DNA of 29,122 nucleotides. It comes from Phanerodontia chrysosporium. Lineage: Eukaryota; Basidiomycota; Agaricomycetes; Polyporales; Phanerochaetaceae. Both the position numbers and the translations under genes were made by a program. A model generated the notes under the pieces. It worked only from the letters and a program-made list of their open reading frames with translations. It did not search any database and was not told the origin of the DNA. The DNA lies in NCBI GenBank assembly GCA_001910725.1, contig MJGA01000110.1, positions 1 to 29,122 of the forward strand, written 5' to 3'. Below, in pieces: positions 8,610 through 18,509 of the stretch (within the stretch, counting starts at the first letter, position 1; each line of letters opens with the position of its first letter).

Positions 8610-10962
8610 TCACTGAGCTCGGCCCTTGCCGTTTGCACCCGACTCGGCAGAATCTCCGAGAGACGTATGGCGCCACTCGACACTATCGTCACGACGCTCG
8701 CAAACGCCTGGCAAATCATTAAGAAGGGCTTGGAGCCCTGAACGAAGACTGGTCAGCAACTCAATACACGCGGTTAACATCACGATCTTGTTGGCCAACA
8801 CGTCAGCCTGAGTGCGCACAACGTGTTGCACGATGTGCTCGGGGAGCGGGCGAAGCTGCAGCTCGCGCAGCGCAAATGCGTCGATTAATGCCAGCGAATG
8901 CCCGAAGTACCTGGACGGTGGTGGCATCATACTGGAAGACGCAGCAGATGAAGAACCCAGAACCGAGGTCGCGGTCCGCGCTTGAGCTGAGGTCATCGGA
9001 GCGGTACGAGGTCGCTCTGCGACACAGTCAATACTAAGCACAGCACCAAAATTCAGCTACACTCACTAGTGTTGGTAGCTTTGTCAGGGCTAAGGCGACT
9101 CCGTTTCTGCGAGGTTTGGTTAGATGCCACTGAGGCAGCGTCTGCGATGGGCTCGGCCTGGCTTTGCGACACGCCTGACTTGGCACTGCTGGCCTCCGGC
9201 GAAGGCGGGAAGGCGCGGTTACCGGGACATTTCACCTTTCGCCCTAAGCACCGCAAGCACTGACGTTTCCTGGCCTAAAAAATGCTCTCTTCGTCACGGC
9301 TTATACAGAACCGGCACTGGTCACCACGTCAGTTAACTCGCGTCTGAAAACAATGCACGGAACGTACTCAGTCGACCCTGAAGAATTTAGTACTTTCAGT
9401 CACAGGCGCGAATTGATCACGACGTGACCGCCAAGGGATTGGTTTGCGACGAACCGAACTTAACTCCGACCACGACCTCGCGCTGTCACCACCCTGCAGC
9501 GTCGGCAGGTCGGATTCGTTCTCAGACACCTGTGAATTAGGCTCTGTTGAAGGCGGCACCACCGATTCGCTCCCCTCTGCGTCGTCTTCTTGACTAAGCA
9601 AGTCCACGTTCATGCAAGGAGACGCTGGCGCGTTCGATGGATTGGGCGAGGGCAAGGATGACTGCGAGCGCATCTGACTATCAGAGTCATTAGGCACAGG
9701 AACAATGGTCCCACTGCCCGGGGAGAACGTTTGACCTGTGACAACAGTAGCGGGTGTGGCAGGTAACTGCCGCTCGGTGTCTTTGTCGCCATACAACACC
9801 GCGAGAAGGCGATCCTCAGGAATCGGCCCGAGATTAGTGAGCCTACGTGCTGTGGCCTCGACTGTGTCACTATCGGTATAACCCTTCGCTTTGAACCGAC
9901 GGCGCAACGTCTCGGCCTTGGCCAGTACCGCGCAAGATGTTACCGAACTCAGGTCTGGCGTTAGAAACTCACGTGCGAGGTCTGCTGTGTCGCTACTGTT
10001 GGCAAACTAATCGAGCCAAAGCCCCATCTTCAGCTTGAAGTCGTCGAGCTCTTCGGCGAGACCAGGCACTACCACGACAGTGGTGTCACGGATGTGACAG
10101 CGCAGCCCTATTTTTCGCCGATTTTTGGCTATTCTCCTCGTTTAATCCAACGGGCGAGCAGCCCTCGCGCCGTCCGGAGTCCTAGCTGCCCATGCTCAGC
10201 GCCTGGCCACTCAGCGCCAGCGCTCTGATGGCGCATCACCTCCAGACGCCAGCGCATTCCGCTGCGCGCTCAGACACTGCCCGGATCACCGGTCTGCTCT
10301 GCAACCGGTTCTCCGGATCGCCGAGGAGGCACTGTCATCCCTGATGACTCCCCTCGCCAAGACACGCCGAGCTGATCAGCCTGATGACACAGCCTCAGCC
10401 CGACGCAGCCTCGAGACACTGCCAGCTGACACAGCCTCGTGACACAGCCCCAGCACAGCCTCGCCGCGCAGTCCGCATCGCAGCTTCGCTGGCTATGCTG
10501 AGCACTGCCCATCAGCTTATGTAATCGTATAGCCTGCCCTAAAGGACCTGTAGTATATAAGGGTAGCTCCCCTCGCTCCTGTCCGTCATCTCGACCTCTT
10601 GGTCAATACGGACAGCTGCGTAAGTTTGTTCATCACCGCGTGACCCACTCTGCTGCGCCTTGTCGTCGACCTCCCCATTCGCCCTTCCTCGTGCAGCGTT
10701 GAGCTCCTGCTCTGCGACAGGTGGACTGCTCTTCGGACTAACACCGCTCTGTCAGTATGCGTCAGCAGACTATCACACAATGCACCAAGACACTCCAGGC
10801 TTGTTCCAACCAGGCTCGATTGGCCGCGACATCATCAAAATCGATTTCCTCGAGCTGCGTGAGCAGTCAGCGGCAAAACCGAGTTCAGGCGCCAACGCGC
10901 TGCTGCGTTCGGTCGCTCCGGGCGGGCGAAGGCTCAGTTGGGAGGCGGTTTTGCTGGTTCAT
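8610..10962 (-). pseudogene. Four-exon hypothetical gene, inactivated and split by a solo LTR
   Basis: Proposed exons (minus strand): 10962-10897, 10854-9368 (interrupted by LTR-4), 9274-9067 and 9016-8610. They add up to about 508 codons in one frame. Introns are 42, 93 and 50 nt. The last is canonical (GTGAGT, TTGAC branch, GCAG), the second has GTACGT and TTTTTTAG, the first has a weak GTTGGC donor but a good CTGAC...GCAG end. Exon 2 is mostly helical then Ser/Pro/Thr-rich. Exon 3 holds CLRCLGRKVKC, the C-x2-C-x6-C first half of a Zn(II)2Cys6 cluster without a second half. Exon 4 ends in a helical region (PEHIVQHVVRTQADVLANK). Stops at 10764-10762, 10740-10738, 10009-10007 and 9370-9368 all differ from CGA or CAG by one C-to-T change. 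Function unknown. Confidence 0.5.
10084..10719 (+). repeat. LTR-4, solo LTR inside the pseudogene exon (636 bp)
   Basis: Starts TGTCACGGATGTGAC and ends GCGACA, plus orientation. The flanks AGTGG (10079-10083) and GGTGG (10720-10724) are a 5-bp duplication with one mismatch. Removing the LTR and one flank restores the reading frame of exon 2, which shows that the exon was the target. TATA box at 10554-10560. It is 57 bp shorter than LTR-1 and LTR-3, mainly because the intron-like segment is missing at 10615/10616. Confidence 0.9.
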
Positions 10963-12029
10963 TCTGAGGGAGATGTGTTTGCAATAGCACTCGGTTCCCC
11001 CTCACCATTCTTTAACTCACTGGACACGCGCACCTGACCTCTTTTCCATGTAGCAGATCAGTCAGCAATCCCCGAAGAAGTAATGCTTGGTCTTATCTAG
11101 GCTACAGTCTCGTACGCGGGTCCGTTCGCTCCATTTCCCCACTCACGGGCTTTATTCACTAGCCTGAGGACGGACCTTCTTTTCAGTTGGGAGGAGAATG
11201 ATGCACTCTGCGCGCCGCTGCACCCGCTGACGTATCAGAACTCGTGTCTCCCATACTTCACATTGTCAGCTGATAAAGCCGAAGCCGAGACAGTCGCACC
11301 ATGTGCTCACCCGAGTCCTTCCGAACACGTCGCAACCAACACGTAAGCGCCCCGAGTCACGCACCCGATGCTGAACCCCTACCGAGCGCCTCGCCACATG
11401 GGTCCCACACCGCGTCCGAGCAGCACCTGCTCGACCCAAGTATTCGCCAGTGCACCAGACCTCGCTGCCCGCTGCGACCCCCTTGCAGTCCTTGCGATAT
11501 CGTCGCCGACGCCTCGCAGGTTTCGTTAAGCGGTTTTATCGCCATCAGAGGGTGAAGGAACATGGTCCTGTACAGTTCTGATATAGGGTGGCTGAGTAGA
11601 GTAATATAAAATACCTTCCCTATCGTAGACAGCAGGAAACAAGTTCCCCCTCTTGCCATAAGCCTTACACGCGTATTTGTGAACTTTGTCCAGTGACTCC
11701 TCTGCGCCTTGCAACCTCGCCTGTGAACTCGTCCCTGCAACCTTTGACTCCACCCGAGCATCCGAGCCAAGCAAGCGACCTCGCGAGCTTCGGCCTCCTC
11801 TTCGCGCCTTTCTCTCCCCCTTCTCGCCTTCTACCACCCACTTGCCCACTGATCACGGCTCACGTTTAATGTTACTGACAACTTTATTTCTTCCTATATT
11901 CTAGGTACAGTCGGTCGCTTTGGTCTCTGTAGTCGCGCTCACCCCTACTCCGACTGCTCGTGCGCCCTCGACCGAAACCCATTCCGTTCCTCTCTCTTTC
12001 TCTCTCTCTAAGCCCCCTTTCTTTTGGCC
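10963..12029. other. Interval without recognisable gene
   Basis: No conserved domain or consistent exon set found on either strand. Small open frames (11301-11555 plus, 11526-11849 minus) have no recognisable content. Pyrimidine runs occur at about 11800-11830, and a short CT microsatellite lies at about 11990-12012. The first part may hold the promoter of the pseudogene whose ATG is at 10962. Confidence 0.4.
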
Positions 12030-12945
12030 TAGCCACGCGCAAGCGCATCATTTCTGCGTGCCATGCAGGGAGATGAAGAATGTCGAGATTGTACAGGCAA
12101 TGGCTGTGGCTGTGTCCGTGGAACTGGTTCTGGTGGATGTAATTGAGGTTGTAGCTTTGATGGTGGATCTTGGTACAAATCTGTGAGGTCACTATCGCTA
12201 TCACTTGGCATATTGTCAGGGTGCTAATGCAGTGCCTCATCAGGTAAGATATTAGGGAGGTTTCATTCTGGATCAATGTCCGGTTCCAGCGTTGGGTTCC
12301 AGAAAGGAGGTGCAGTATCATCAGATTTGCCTATTTGACTAGTCTATGGTTCGTTATTTGGGAAGGACTTCTCATTGAAGGTCACATTGTGGGACATGAC
12401 GATGGAACAGCTACTTTTATCCCAGAACCTGTAATCCTTTGTATCAGACTCGTAGCTGACAAACACCATTACTTTAGCTTTAGGCTGCAGCTTATTCTGG
12501 TGTGCGTCCTCGTGTATATGTACGTAGGCTTTAAAGCCAAACACACGAACATATGGAACATCTGGCACAGTGCCATTCAATGTGGTAATGGGTAGCTTCC
12601 ACTTGAGACGTCAGAGTGGTTGCCAATTGTAGATGTGAACAGCAACTTCAGAGGCAAGCTTCCAAATCCCTGATGAGAGTCTGGCATGGTGTCGCATAGC
12701 TTCAGCCTTATTGGCAATTGTCTGCTGCTATCATTTCACTCGTCCGTTTTGGATCTGGTGATGCTTTGCTGGCACTCCATGCCTCCATGCCATGCGCTGC
12801 AAGGAACTCGTCGAAGTCACAGCCAAAGAACTCCCCCCTCGATCTGATTGGATGCATTTGAGCTTTCACTCGGTATAAATCTCGGCCCAAGTTTTGTACC
12901 GCTTAAAGCACGAGGAAGTGTCCGATTTCCATTTAAGGTACCAGG
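12030..12945 (-). pseudogene. pol: Ty1/copia fragment: integrase core end and linker (second copia family)
   Basis: Read right to left with several frame changes, it encodes parts of a copia integrase: an SDRGG-type segment followed by FLAAHG near 12830-12790, QNGRV and a NKAEAMRHHARLSSGIWKLA block near 12740-12650, then the clear C-terminal block VRVFGFKAYVHIHED, KAKVMVFVSY, YRFWD and NVTFNEKSF (12580-12344). A linker with RRNDALARG near 12035 normally leads to RT, but RT is missing. It is more decayed and less GC-rich than the neighbouring copia, so it is a different, older family. Confidence 0.75.
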
Positions 12946-12959
12946 CTGTTCGATGTAGG

Positions 12960-13292
12960 AGCTTAACTCCACTACAGGAGTGCCCTGAATCACACTGGTG
13001 GTAGTGGGTGAGCAACTGAGTGTATTAGAGCGAAGGGAAAACTACTGACCTGGTGGTAGTGGGTGAGCAACTGAAGGGCTCAGGCACTACCCCCAGGGTT
13101 TATATACTATCCTACAAGTCGGAGTCTTAACTAAAGACAGCGAAACGGAAGCGAAAAGAGACAAAGGAAGAAGTACAAAGCAATGGCCCATGACGGGCAC
13201 TGCACTTGGTCAATGCATCTGGCCACTGCACTGGGCCACTGAGTGCCGCTGGGGGCAGAGGAGTGGTTGCATCACAAAGGACACAACTAACA
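12960..13292 (-). repeat. Copia 3' LTR (minus strand, right edge sure, left edge approximate)
   Basis: In LTR sense it starts TGTTAGTTGTG at 13292 directly after a purine tract (AGGGAGGAG, 13301-13293), so it is the 3' LTR of the minus-strand copia. TATATAAA is at 13106-13099. About 30 bp further a 25-bp sequence occurs twice (13074-13050 and 13019-12995). The left end is not fixed because no second complete copy is in the window. Confidence 0.7.
12995..13049 (-). other. Intron-like segment in the copia LTR (55 nt)
   Basis: The minus strand reads ACCACCAG then GTCAGT, a TCTAATAC branch-like site, and ends in a second copy of the upstream 25-bp sequence ending ACCACCAG. Period of the duplication is 55 bp. 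It begins close to the expected RNA start. The design is the same as in the unrelated gypsy LTR. Confidence 0.4.
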
Positions 13293-16200
13293 CTCCTCCC
13301 TGATGCAGCACGTCTCTGCACAGGGCCCCCCCCGCATTGAGCACATCTACTGCAAGCCCATAAGGCGACGGAGTGCAGCAAGCTTGGCTACAGACAGAGT
13401 CTTGGTCAGGATGTCTGCAATCATCAGGTCAGTCTGGACATACTCCGGAGAGATCTGGCCATCCTCTATCACATCGCGCAGCCAGCAGAGGCGCAGTTGC
13501 ATGTGCTTCAATCGCCCAAAGTGCTCAGGATTCTTGGCCACTGCAATAGCAGAGTTGTTATCCATTCAGAGCGTCGATGGGGAGTGAGAGAGGTTGTAGC
13601 CAAACTCTGTGAGCCAGGCAATGTCCCGGCCAGCCTGGTTGGCAGCCATGTGCTCCGCTTCTGTAGTGGACTGGGCCACCGCAGTCTGCAGCTTGCTGCT
13701 CCAATTCACAGTACCAGGGTCCATCATAATGACATAAGCATCAGTTAAGCGCAGTGTGTCAGAGTCCCGGCATAGTCAGCGGTCGAGTGTGTCACAAAGG
13801 GCTCCTTCGTTGCAGCAGGCCCAGAGGTGAGCTGCAACTCCAGAGAGCCCTTGAGGTACCGGAAAGGATACTTGACTGCCTGCCAATGGGCCTGGCCAGG
13901 GTTCGCATTAAGCGAGCTAGTACAGAGACTGCGTAGGCAATGTCAGGATGAGTGCAGGTGGCAAGGTACATGAGGGAGCCAACAGCACTGATGTAGGGGA
14001 GATTCTGGACGGCAACGCGCTCTTCTCGACTGGAGGGACAGTCTGCAGTGGACAGCCGCTTGCCAGGGTCCATCGATGTCTGCACAGAGGAGCAGGAGGA
14101 AAAGCCATACTTTTCCAGCATGTCGAGGATGTACTGCTGCTGCGAGATGGAGATGCGGCGGTTGGGACGGTCTCAAGTAATCTGAATGCCTAGCAAGAAG
14201 GATGTAGGACCCAGGTCGTGAAGCTTGTAGTCGCCGGACAGCTGCTGCACTATGCGGTCGGTCTCAGCAGCGCTGGTGGAGGCAATGGTGATGTCGTCGA
14301 TAAAGACAGGCATGATGATCCTGGTGGTGTCCCTGCGGTAGAGATAGAGCGAGGCGTCAGATTTGAGCCGGATAAAACCTAGGTCGCGCAGTGTAGCGTG
14401 CAGAGTCTTGTTCCAGAGACGCCCAGCTTGCTTAAGACCGTACAGAGCTTTCCTGAGCCGCAGAACGCCGCCAGGTTGTCCAAAGTGGAAGCCCTCTGCT
14501 TGCTGCATGTAGACCTCCTCTTCCAGTACGCAATTGGTGTAGGCGTTCGAGATGTCGATCGAGCACAAGTCCAGGTCCTCGAGGGCAGACAGCGCAAGGA
14601 CAATGCAGATGGAGGCCATGCGCGCTGTAGGGGCGAAGGTCTCCACATAGTCAAAGCCAGGTCGCTGAGCATAGCCCTTGACCACAAGGCGGGCCTTGTA
14701 GCGTTCCAGCTCGCCGTCAGGGAGGAATTTCTGCGCAAAGACCCAGCGATTAGCGATGCCCTTCGTCCCTAGAGGAACAGCGCAGGGCTCCCAAGTTTCA
14801 TTGGCAAGGAGGGCCTCGATCTCAGCGTGGGCTGCCTTCTTCTACTCCTCCGCATCAGGTCGCTTCATCGCAGCGCTCCAGCTATCTGGCCAAGTGTCAC
14901 CTGCAGTTGCAGCCTTGAGGCAGAGCTCGTCTGTGGAGGCGTCTGACAGTCGAACGTCCTCCGCTTGACGAGGTTCCTCAGCAATGGGCTCTGGCTGAGC
15001 TGGTACTTGACCTTCCACCATTCACCAGGAGGCTTAATGGTGCGCCTGGGACGAGACTCTGCCAGTGAAGGCTGAGTGCCAGATGGGCCGGGCTGAGGCT
15101 CGGAAAGAGCTGATGACCATAAGCGACCTCGGCGAGGTGGAGATGATGCCTGGCGCTGTGACAATGGCCCTGCACGCTGTGGCTGTCTGCCACGGGAGGC
15201 GACTGACTTGCCTCGCCTGGGAGCAGGTGGTGTGGCTGGAGGCTTTGGAGAGGGAGCCTGGGGCGAGGGAATGGGCGAAGGTGTGCGAGGTGGTGCTGGT
15301 TCTGGTGCCTGTGGCTCTGGTGGTGGTGGAGACGCAGCAGGCTCGGGTTGCGCATTAGAAGACCCCTCCCCCCAACGCGAGGCTGTGGTGCATCCACACC
15401 AGTAGTAAACGCGTAGTACTCTGGTTCAGACGGCGTGGTAGCGCTATCGGGAGGGTTGGCGCGGAAAGAAGAGATATCCGACCAGTTCTTCAAGCCAGGG
15501 AAGTACCGCTCATCGAAGATGGCGCGCTCTGAGATGGTGACCCGCTTGGTGGCTGGGTTGTAGGACTTCCAGCCCTTGTAGCCAGCAGGGTAGCCAATGA
15601 AGATGGACTTCTTCTGAGTGTGAACCCAGCGCATCTCGCTTGTCCTTCTGCACATGCACATAGGCGAGGCAGCCCCAAACGCGCAGATGGGAGGCATCTG
15701 GCTTGCGGCCATAGAATGCCTCGTCGGGCGTGATGCCAGGCAGCGCAGAGGTGGGACACCAGTTGAGGACATGTACCAAGGCAGACAGAGCCTCGCCCCA
15801 GAACGAGGGAGACAGTCCAGCTTCAGCAAGCATGGCGGTGATGCCCTCAGAGAGAACGCGGTTAAACCGCTCCGCCACACCGTTCTGCTGTGGCCTGTTG
15901 CGCAGTGTGCTGCCTCTCGATGCCAGGCTCATTGCAGAAGTCCTCGAGCTCCTTGCTCATGTACTCGCCGCCCTTGTCGTCCCTGAGAGCACCAATGCGC
16001 TGCTGCGTCTGGTTCTCCGCATGGGCCTTGAACTGCTTGAACGCAGCAGTGGCCTCTCCCTTTGTCTTGAGCAGCATGACCACTCGCAGACGCGTGGAGT
16101 CGTCGACGAAGGTGATCCAGTAGCGGTAGCACGAGTTGGTGCGGACGGGCAGAGGGCCATGGACATCAGAGTGGATGAGCTGGAGTGGCCGGGAGGCTCT

Positions 16201-16719
16201 GTTGGACGACGAGAGAAAGGGCGCAGCGTTGAGCTTGCCAGAGAGGCAGGGCTCACAGATGGGGTCCGCTTCTGCCTTGGAGTCGAGCTTCATGCCAGTG
16301 ACTATGCCGTCCTTCAGCAAGCTCCGGATGCTCTGAATGTGCGCATGCGCGAAGCGACGATGCCAGAGGGTCTCATCCATGGGGAGCGTCGAGATGGAGG
16401 CGGCCTGGGCGGACTCTGAGGCTGGAATGACCGTCCCATCGAGGTAGGCAGTGCAAGTGGGCCTAATGGACGCAGTGAATAGGGTCTGGCCGCTATGCTC
16501 AAAGTCGAGGTGCTTGAAATAGATATGGACATTGAAACCGCGCTGAGACGTGAGATACAGGACTGAGAAGAGATTCGAGCCAAGCTCTGGTAAATGCAAT
16601 ACTCTAATGAACTCCACAGCGCGCACTGACTTCTTCTGGACTACTGGGGCAAACACCACCGTTTCTACGCCTTCAGAGTACACTATGGCCTCGTTGGCAA
16701 GGCGCACAGCGACCTGGAG
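13293..16719 (-). pseudogene. pol: Ty1/copia pol, minus-strand copy (protease end to RNase H)
   Basis: Polyprotein for particle maturation, integration and reverse transcription, read from 16719 to 13345. It starts in the C-terminal part of the protease (ANEAIVYSEGVETV, LPELGSNLFSV); gag and the protease active site are absent. The integrase zinc domain (WHRRFAHAHIQ, CEPCLSGK) and core (HSDVHGPLP, DDKGGEY, NGVAERFNRVL) follow at about 16370-15850. The RT has WVFAQKFLPDGELERYKARL and the catalytic FIDD (about 14755-14170). RNase H has TEAEHMAANQAG and ADILTK (about 13660-13395). Frameshifts near 15905 and 15640 break integrase. Stops at 14844-14842, 14175-14173 and 13568-13566 and a frameshift near 13905 break RT and RNase H, and these are shared with the plus copy. 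Confidence 0.92.
13392..14967 (-). repeat. Inverted repeat arm 1 (1.58 kb, copia RT/RNase H)
   Basis: Pairs with 18540-20115: position x here matches 33507 minus x there along the full length, with no indel. The sequences are identical in the stretches compared, apart from a few substitutions near the outer end (for example near 13423 and 13400). Confidence 0.92.
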
Positions 16720-16746
16720 TGTTAGTTGTGTCCTTTGTGATGCAAC
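16720..16746 (+). repeat. 27-bp copia LTR start at the head-to-head junction
   Basis: Matches the first 27 bases of the copia LTR (13292 leftwards: TGTTAGTTGTGTCCTTTG and on). It separates the minus copia from the plus copia and is followed at once by internal integrase sequence. The remainder of the LTR, gag and protease of the plus copy are deleted. Confidence 0.8.
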
Positions 16747-17456
16747 AGAGTCTGCTCAGGCCGTCTCCATCTCGACACTCCCCATGGATAGGACCCTCTG
16801 CCACCGTCGTGTCGCACACGCGCACATCCAGAGCATCCGGAGGTTGCTGAAGAACGGCATATTCACTGGCATGAAGCTCGACTCCAAGGCAGAAGCGGAC
16901 CCCATCTGTGAGCCCTGTCTCTCTGGCAAGCTCAACGCTGCGCCCTTTCTCTCGTCGCCCAACAGGGCCCCCCAACCACTCCAGCTCATTCACTCTGATG
17001 TCCATGGCCCTCTGCCCATCCGCACCAACTCGTGCTACCGCTACTGGATCACCTTGATCGACGACTCCACGCGTCTGCGAGTGGTCATGCTGCTCAAGAC
17101 AAAGGGAGAGGCCACCGCTGCGTTCAAGCAGTTCAAGGCTCATGCAGAGAACGAAATGCAGTAGCGCATTGCTGCACTCAGCGACGACAAGGGTGGCGAG
17201 TACATGAGCAAGCAGCTCAAGGAGTTCTGCAATGAGCACGTCATCGAGCGGCAACACACTGTGCGCAATAGGCCACAGCAGAACGGTGTGACGGAGCGGT
17301 TTAACCGCGTTCTCTCTGAGGGCATCACTGCCATGCTAGCTGAAGCTGGACTGTCTCCCTCGTTCTGGGGCGAAGCACTGCCTGCCTTGGTGCATGTCCT
17401 CAAACGTGGTCCCACCTCTGCGCTGTCCGGCATCACTCCCTACGAGGCCTTTTTAT
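16747..17456 (+). pseudogene. pol: Ty1/copia integrase, plus-strand copy
   Basis: Begins just before the integrase zinc domain (CHRRVAHAHIQ, CEPCLSGK) and runs through the core (HSDVHGPLP, DDKGGEYMSKQL, NGVTERFNRVL) to GITPYEAF at 17456, where the copia match stops. It is clearly related to, but visibly diverged from, the minus copy: several amino-acid changes and unlike frameshifts. A TAG at 17162-17164 stands where the minus copy has CAG, a direct C-to-T difference. The W in the zinc-domain motif is C here. Confidence 0.9.
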
Positions 17457-17720
17457 TGATGACTTGAGCACTTTATTTAGCATTACTCTTCCCTATACGG
17501 GTAGTAGATTAGCCCATGAAAAGCGATTGGAAAGAGCAAATGAGGGTATAAAGTGAGCACAAGCAGTCAGCCACACGCAAGTCCATGCATGCAGTTATGA
17601 GACCTGCATGCCATAGACATTCCTGAACGCCATCATTTTCTGCACTGCGGATGATGTTTTGAATTTGAAATGTTTACTGGAAGCATACTCAGCAGATGTA
17701 AAATGCGTGACCATGCACTC
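17457..17720. other. Spacer after the copia integrase break, no gene seen
   Basis: AT-richer sequence without open frames of note. It begins where the copia integrase stops and leads to the decayed gene below. Confidence 0.4.
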
Positions 17721-18430
17721 TTACACTGCATCGAAGTACACCTGGTGGAGGACGAACTCCTGTGAGCCTGGCTTGTCACGGCCGAGTTGTTCCAGTGTGC
17801 CATGGATCACCTCATTGACCGTGCAATATGCCGACCAAGTGAAAGAGTTCTTGTTTGGAGGCATCGACCATGATTGCAAGGCACATGTACCTATAAGGAC
17901 ATTACCAAGTAACCAGTGGGTGGTGAATAAAAACTCAATGCAGTTACTATGAGACAGAGGAGTGGGGCAGGGATCATCTCGTACTTCTGACCTTTGTATC
18001 GCTCCACAAAGAGGCTAGGCATCTTCTTGAGGATTGCCGCACGTGTCTGCCACAGGGAGAGGTGTATGCCACATACACAAGGAGCGGGTGGCAAAATGCA
18101 CTGCTTTTGTCGTAGTTGCCCTGTATGATTCTCTGCATCAATACATGGACGCAGAAGTAGCACTTGCACTCAGGACGTCGCCAACTCAGTAGCTTCCAGC
18201 AAGGCCTTAACAGGTCAATCGCCCCAACAACACTGTTGTCATTCATTGTCCATGGAAGTCCATGAAATATCTTTGTCAACCTGGCAAGGAATGCAACCTT
18301 GTTGAGGTGGAGGGCATCTGGGCGCAGCTTTGTTATGAGGTACATTGTCTTGTAGTGTCTTTTTAGGCTTGCGAAAGGCGTTGACGCAGTACAGGTCCAG
18401 TTCAAGGAAGTGAAATGCAGCTTTCACAAA
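17721..18430 (-). pseudogene. Decayed gene resembling basidiomycete DUF6532 proteins
   Basis: Minus-strand coding signal spread over frames: a helical start (LRPDALHLNKVAFLARL), RPCWKLLSWRRPECKCYF, then IIQGNYDKSSAFCHPLLVY, a KKMPSLFVERYKGQKYEM segment running into PAPLLCLIVTAL, and a final block FTWSAYCTVNEVIHGTLEQL ending FDAV-stop at 17721. The PAPLLCLIVTAL-type helix before a frame with a small-residue/Gly turn and the terminal helical block recall DUF6532 proteins, which are abundant in basidiomycetes and of unknown role. This resemblance is from memory. At least two frameshifts. It occupies the place where the plus copia should have its integrase C-terminus and linker. Confidence 0.35.
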
Positions 18431-18509
18431 ACTCCTTCAAGCAAGGATGAATGCGCATGAAGCTGACTTCATCTCGCCAGCGTTCACAGCATGCCCAGTC
18501 TGCCCAGAC

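Noticed and set aside
11357..11849. Minus-strand frames of 107-137 codons between pseudogene and copia remnant
   Set aside because: Basic low-complexity content, no domain, no splice context and no similarity within the window; not enough to call a gene.
11990..12012. CT-rich microsatellite as a possible promoter element
   Set aside because: Simple repeat in a decayed copia flank with no gene start nearby.
13300..13345. G-run (eight or more) near the copia 3' end as the polypurine tract
   Set aside because: The purine tract that directly abuts the LTR start (13301-13293) is in the right place; the G-run lies about 30 bp inside.
15065..16419. Plus-strand frames up to 229 codons over the minus copia
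   Set aside because: Antisense of the copia integrase and RT; no independent domain, and mirrored in the plus copy by the equivalent antisense frames.
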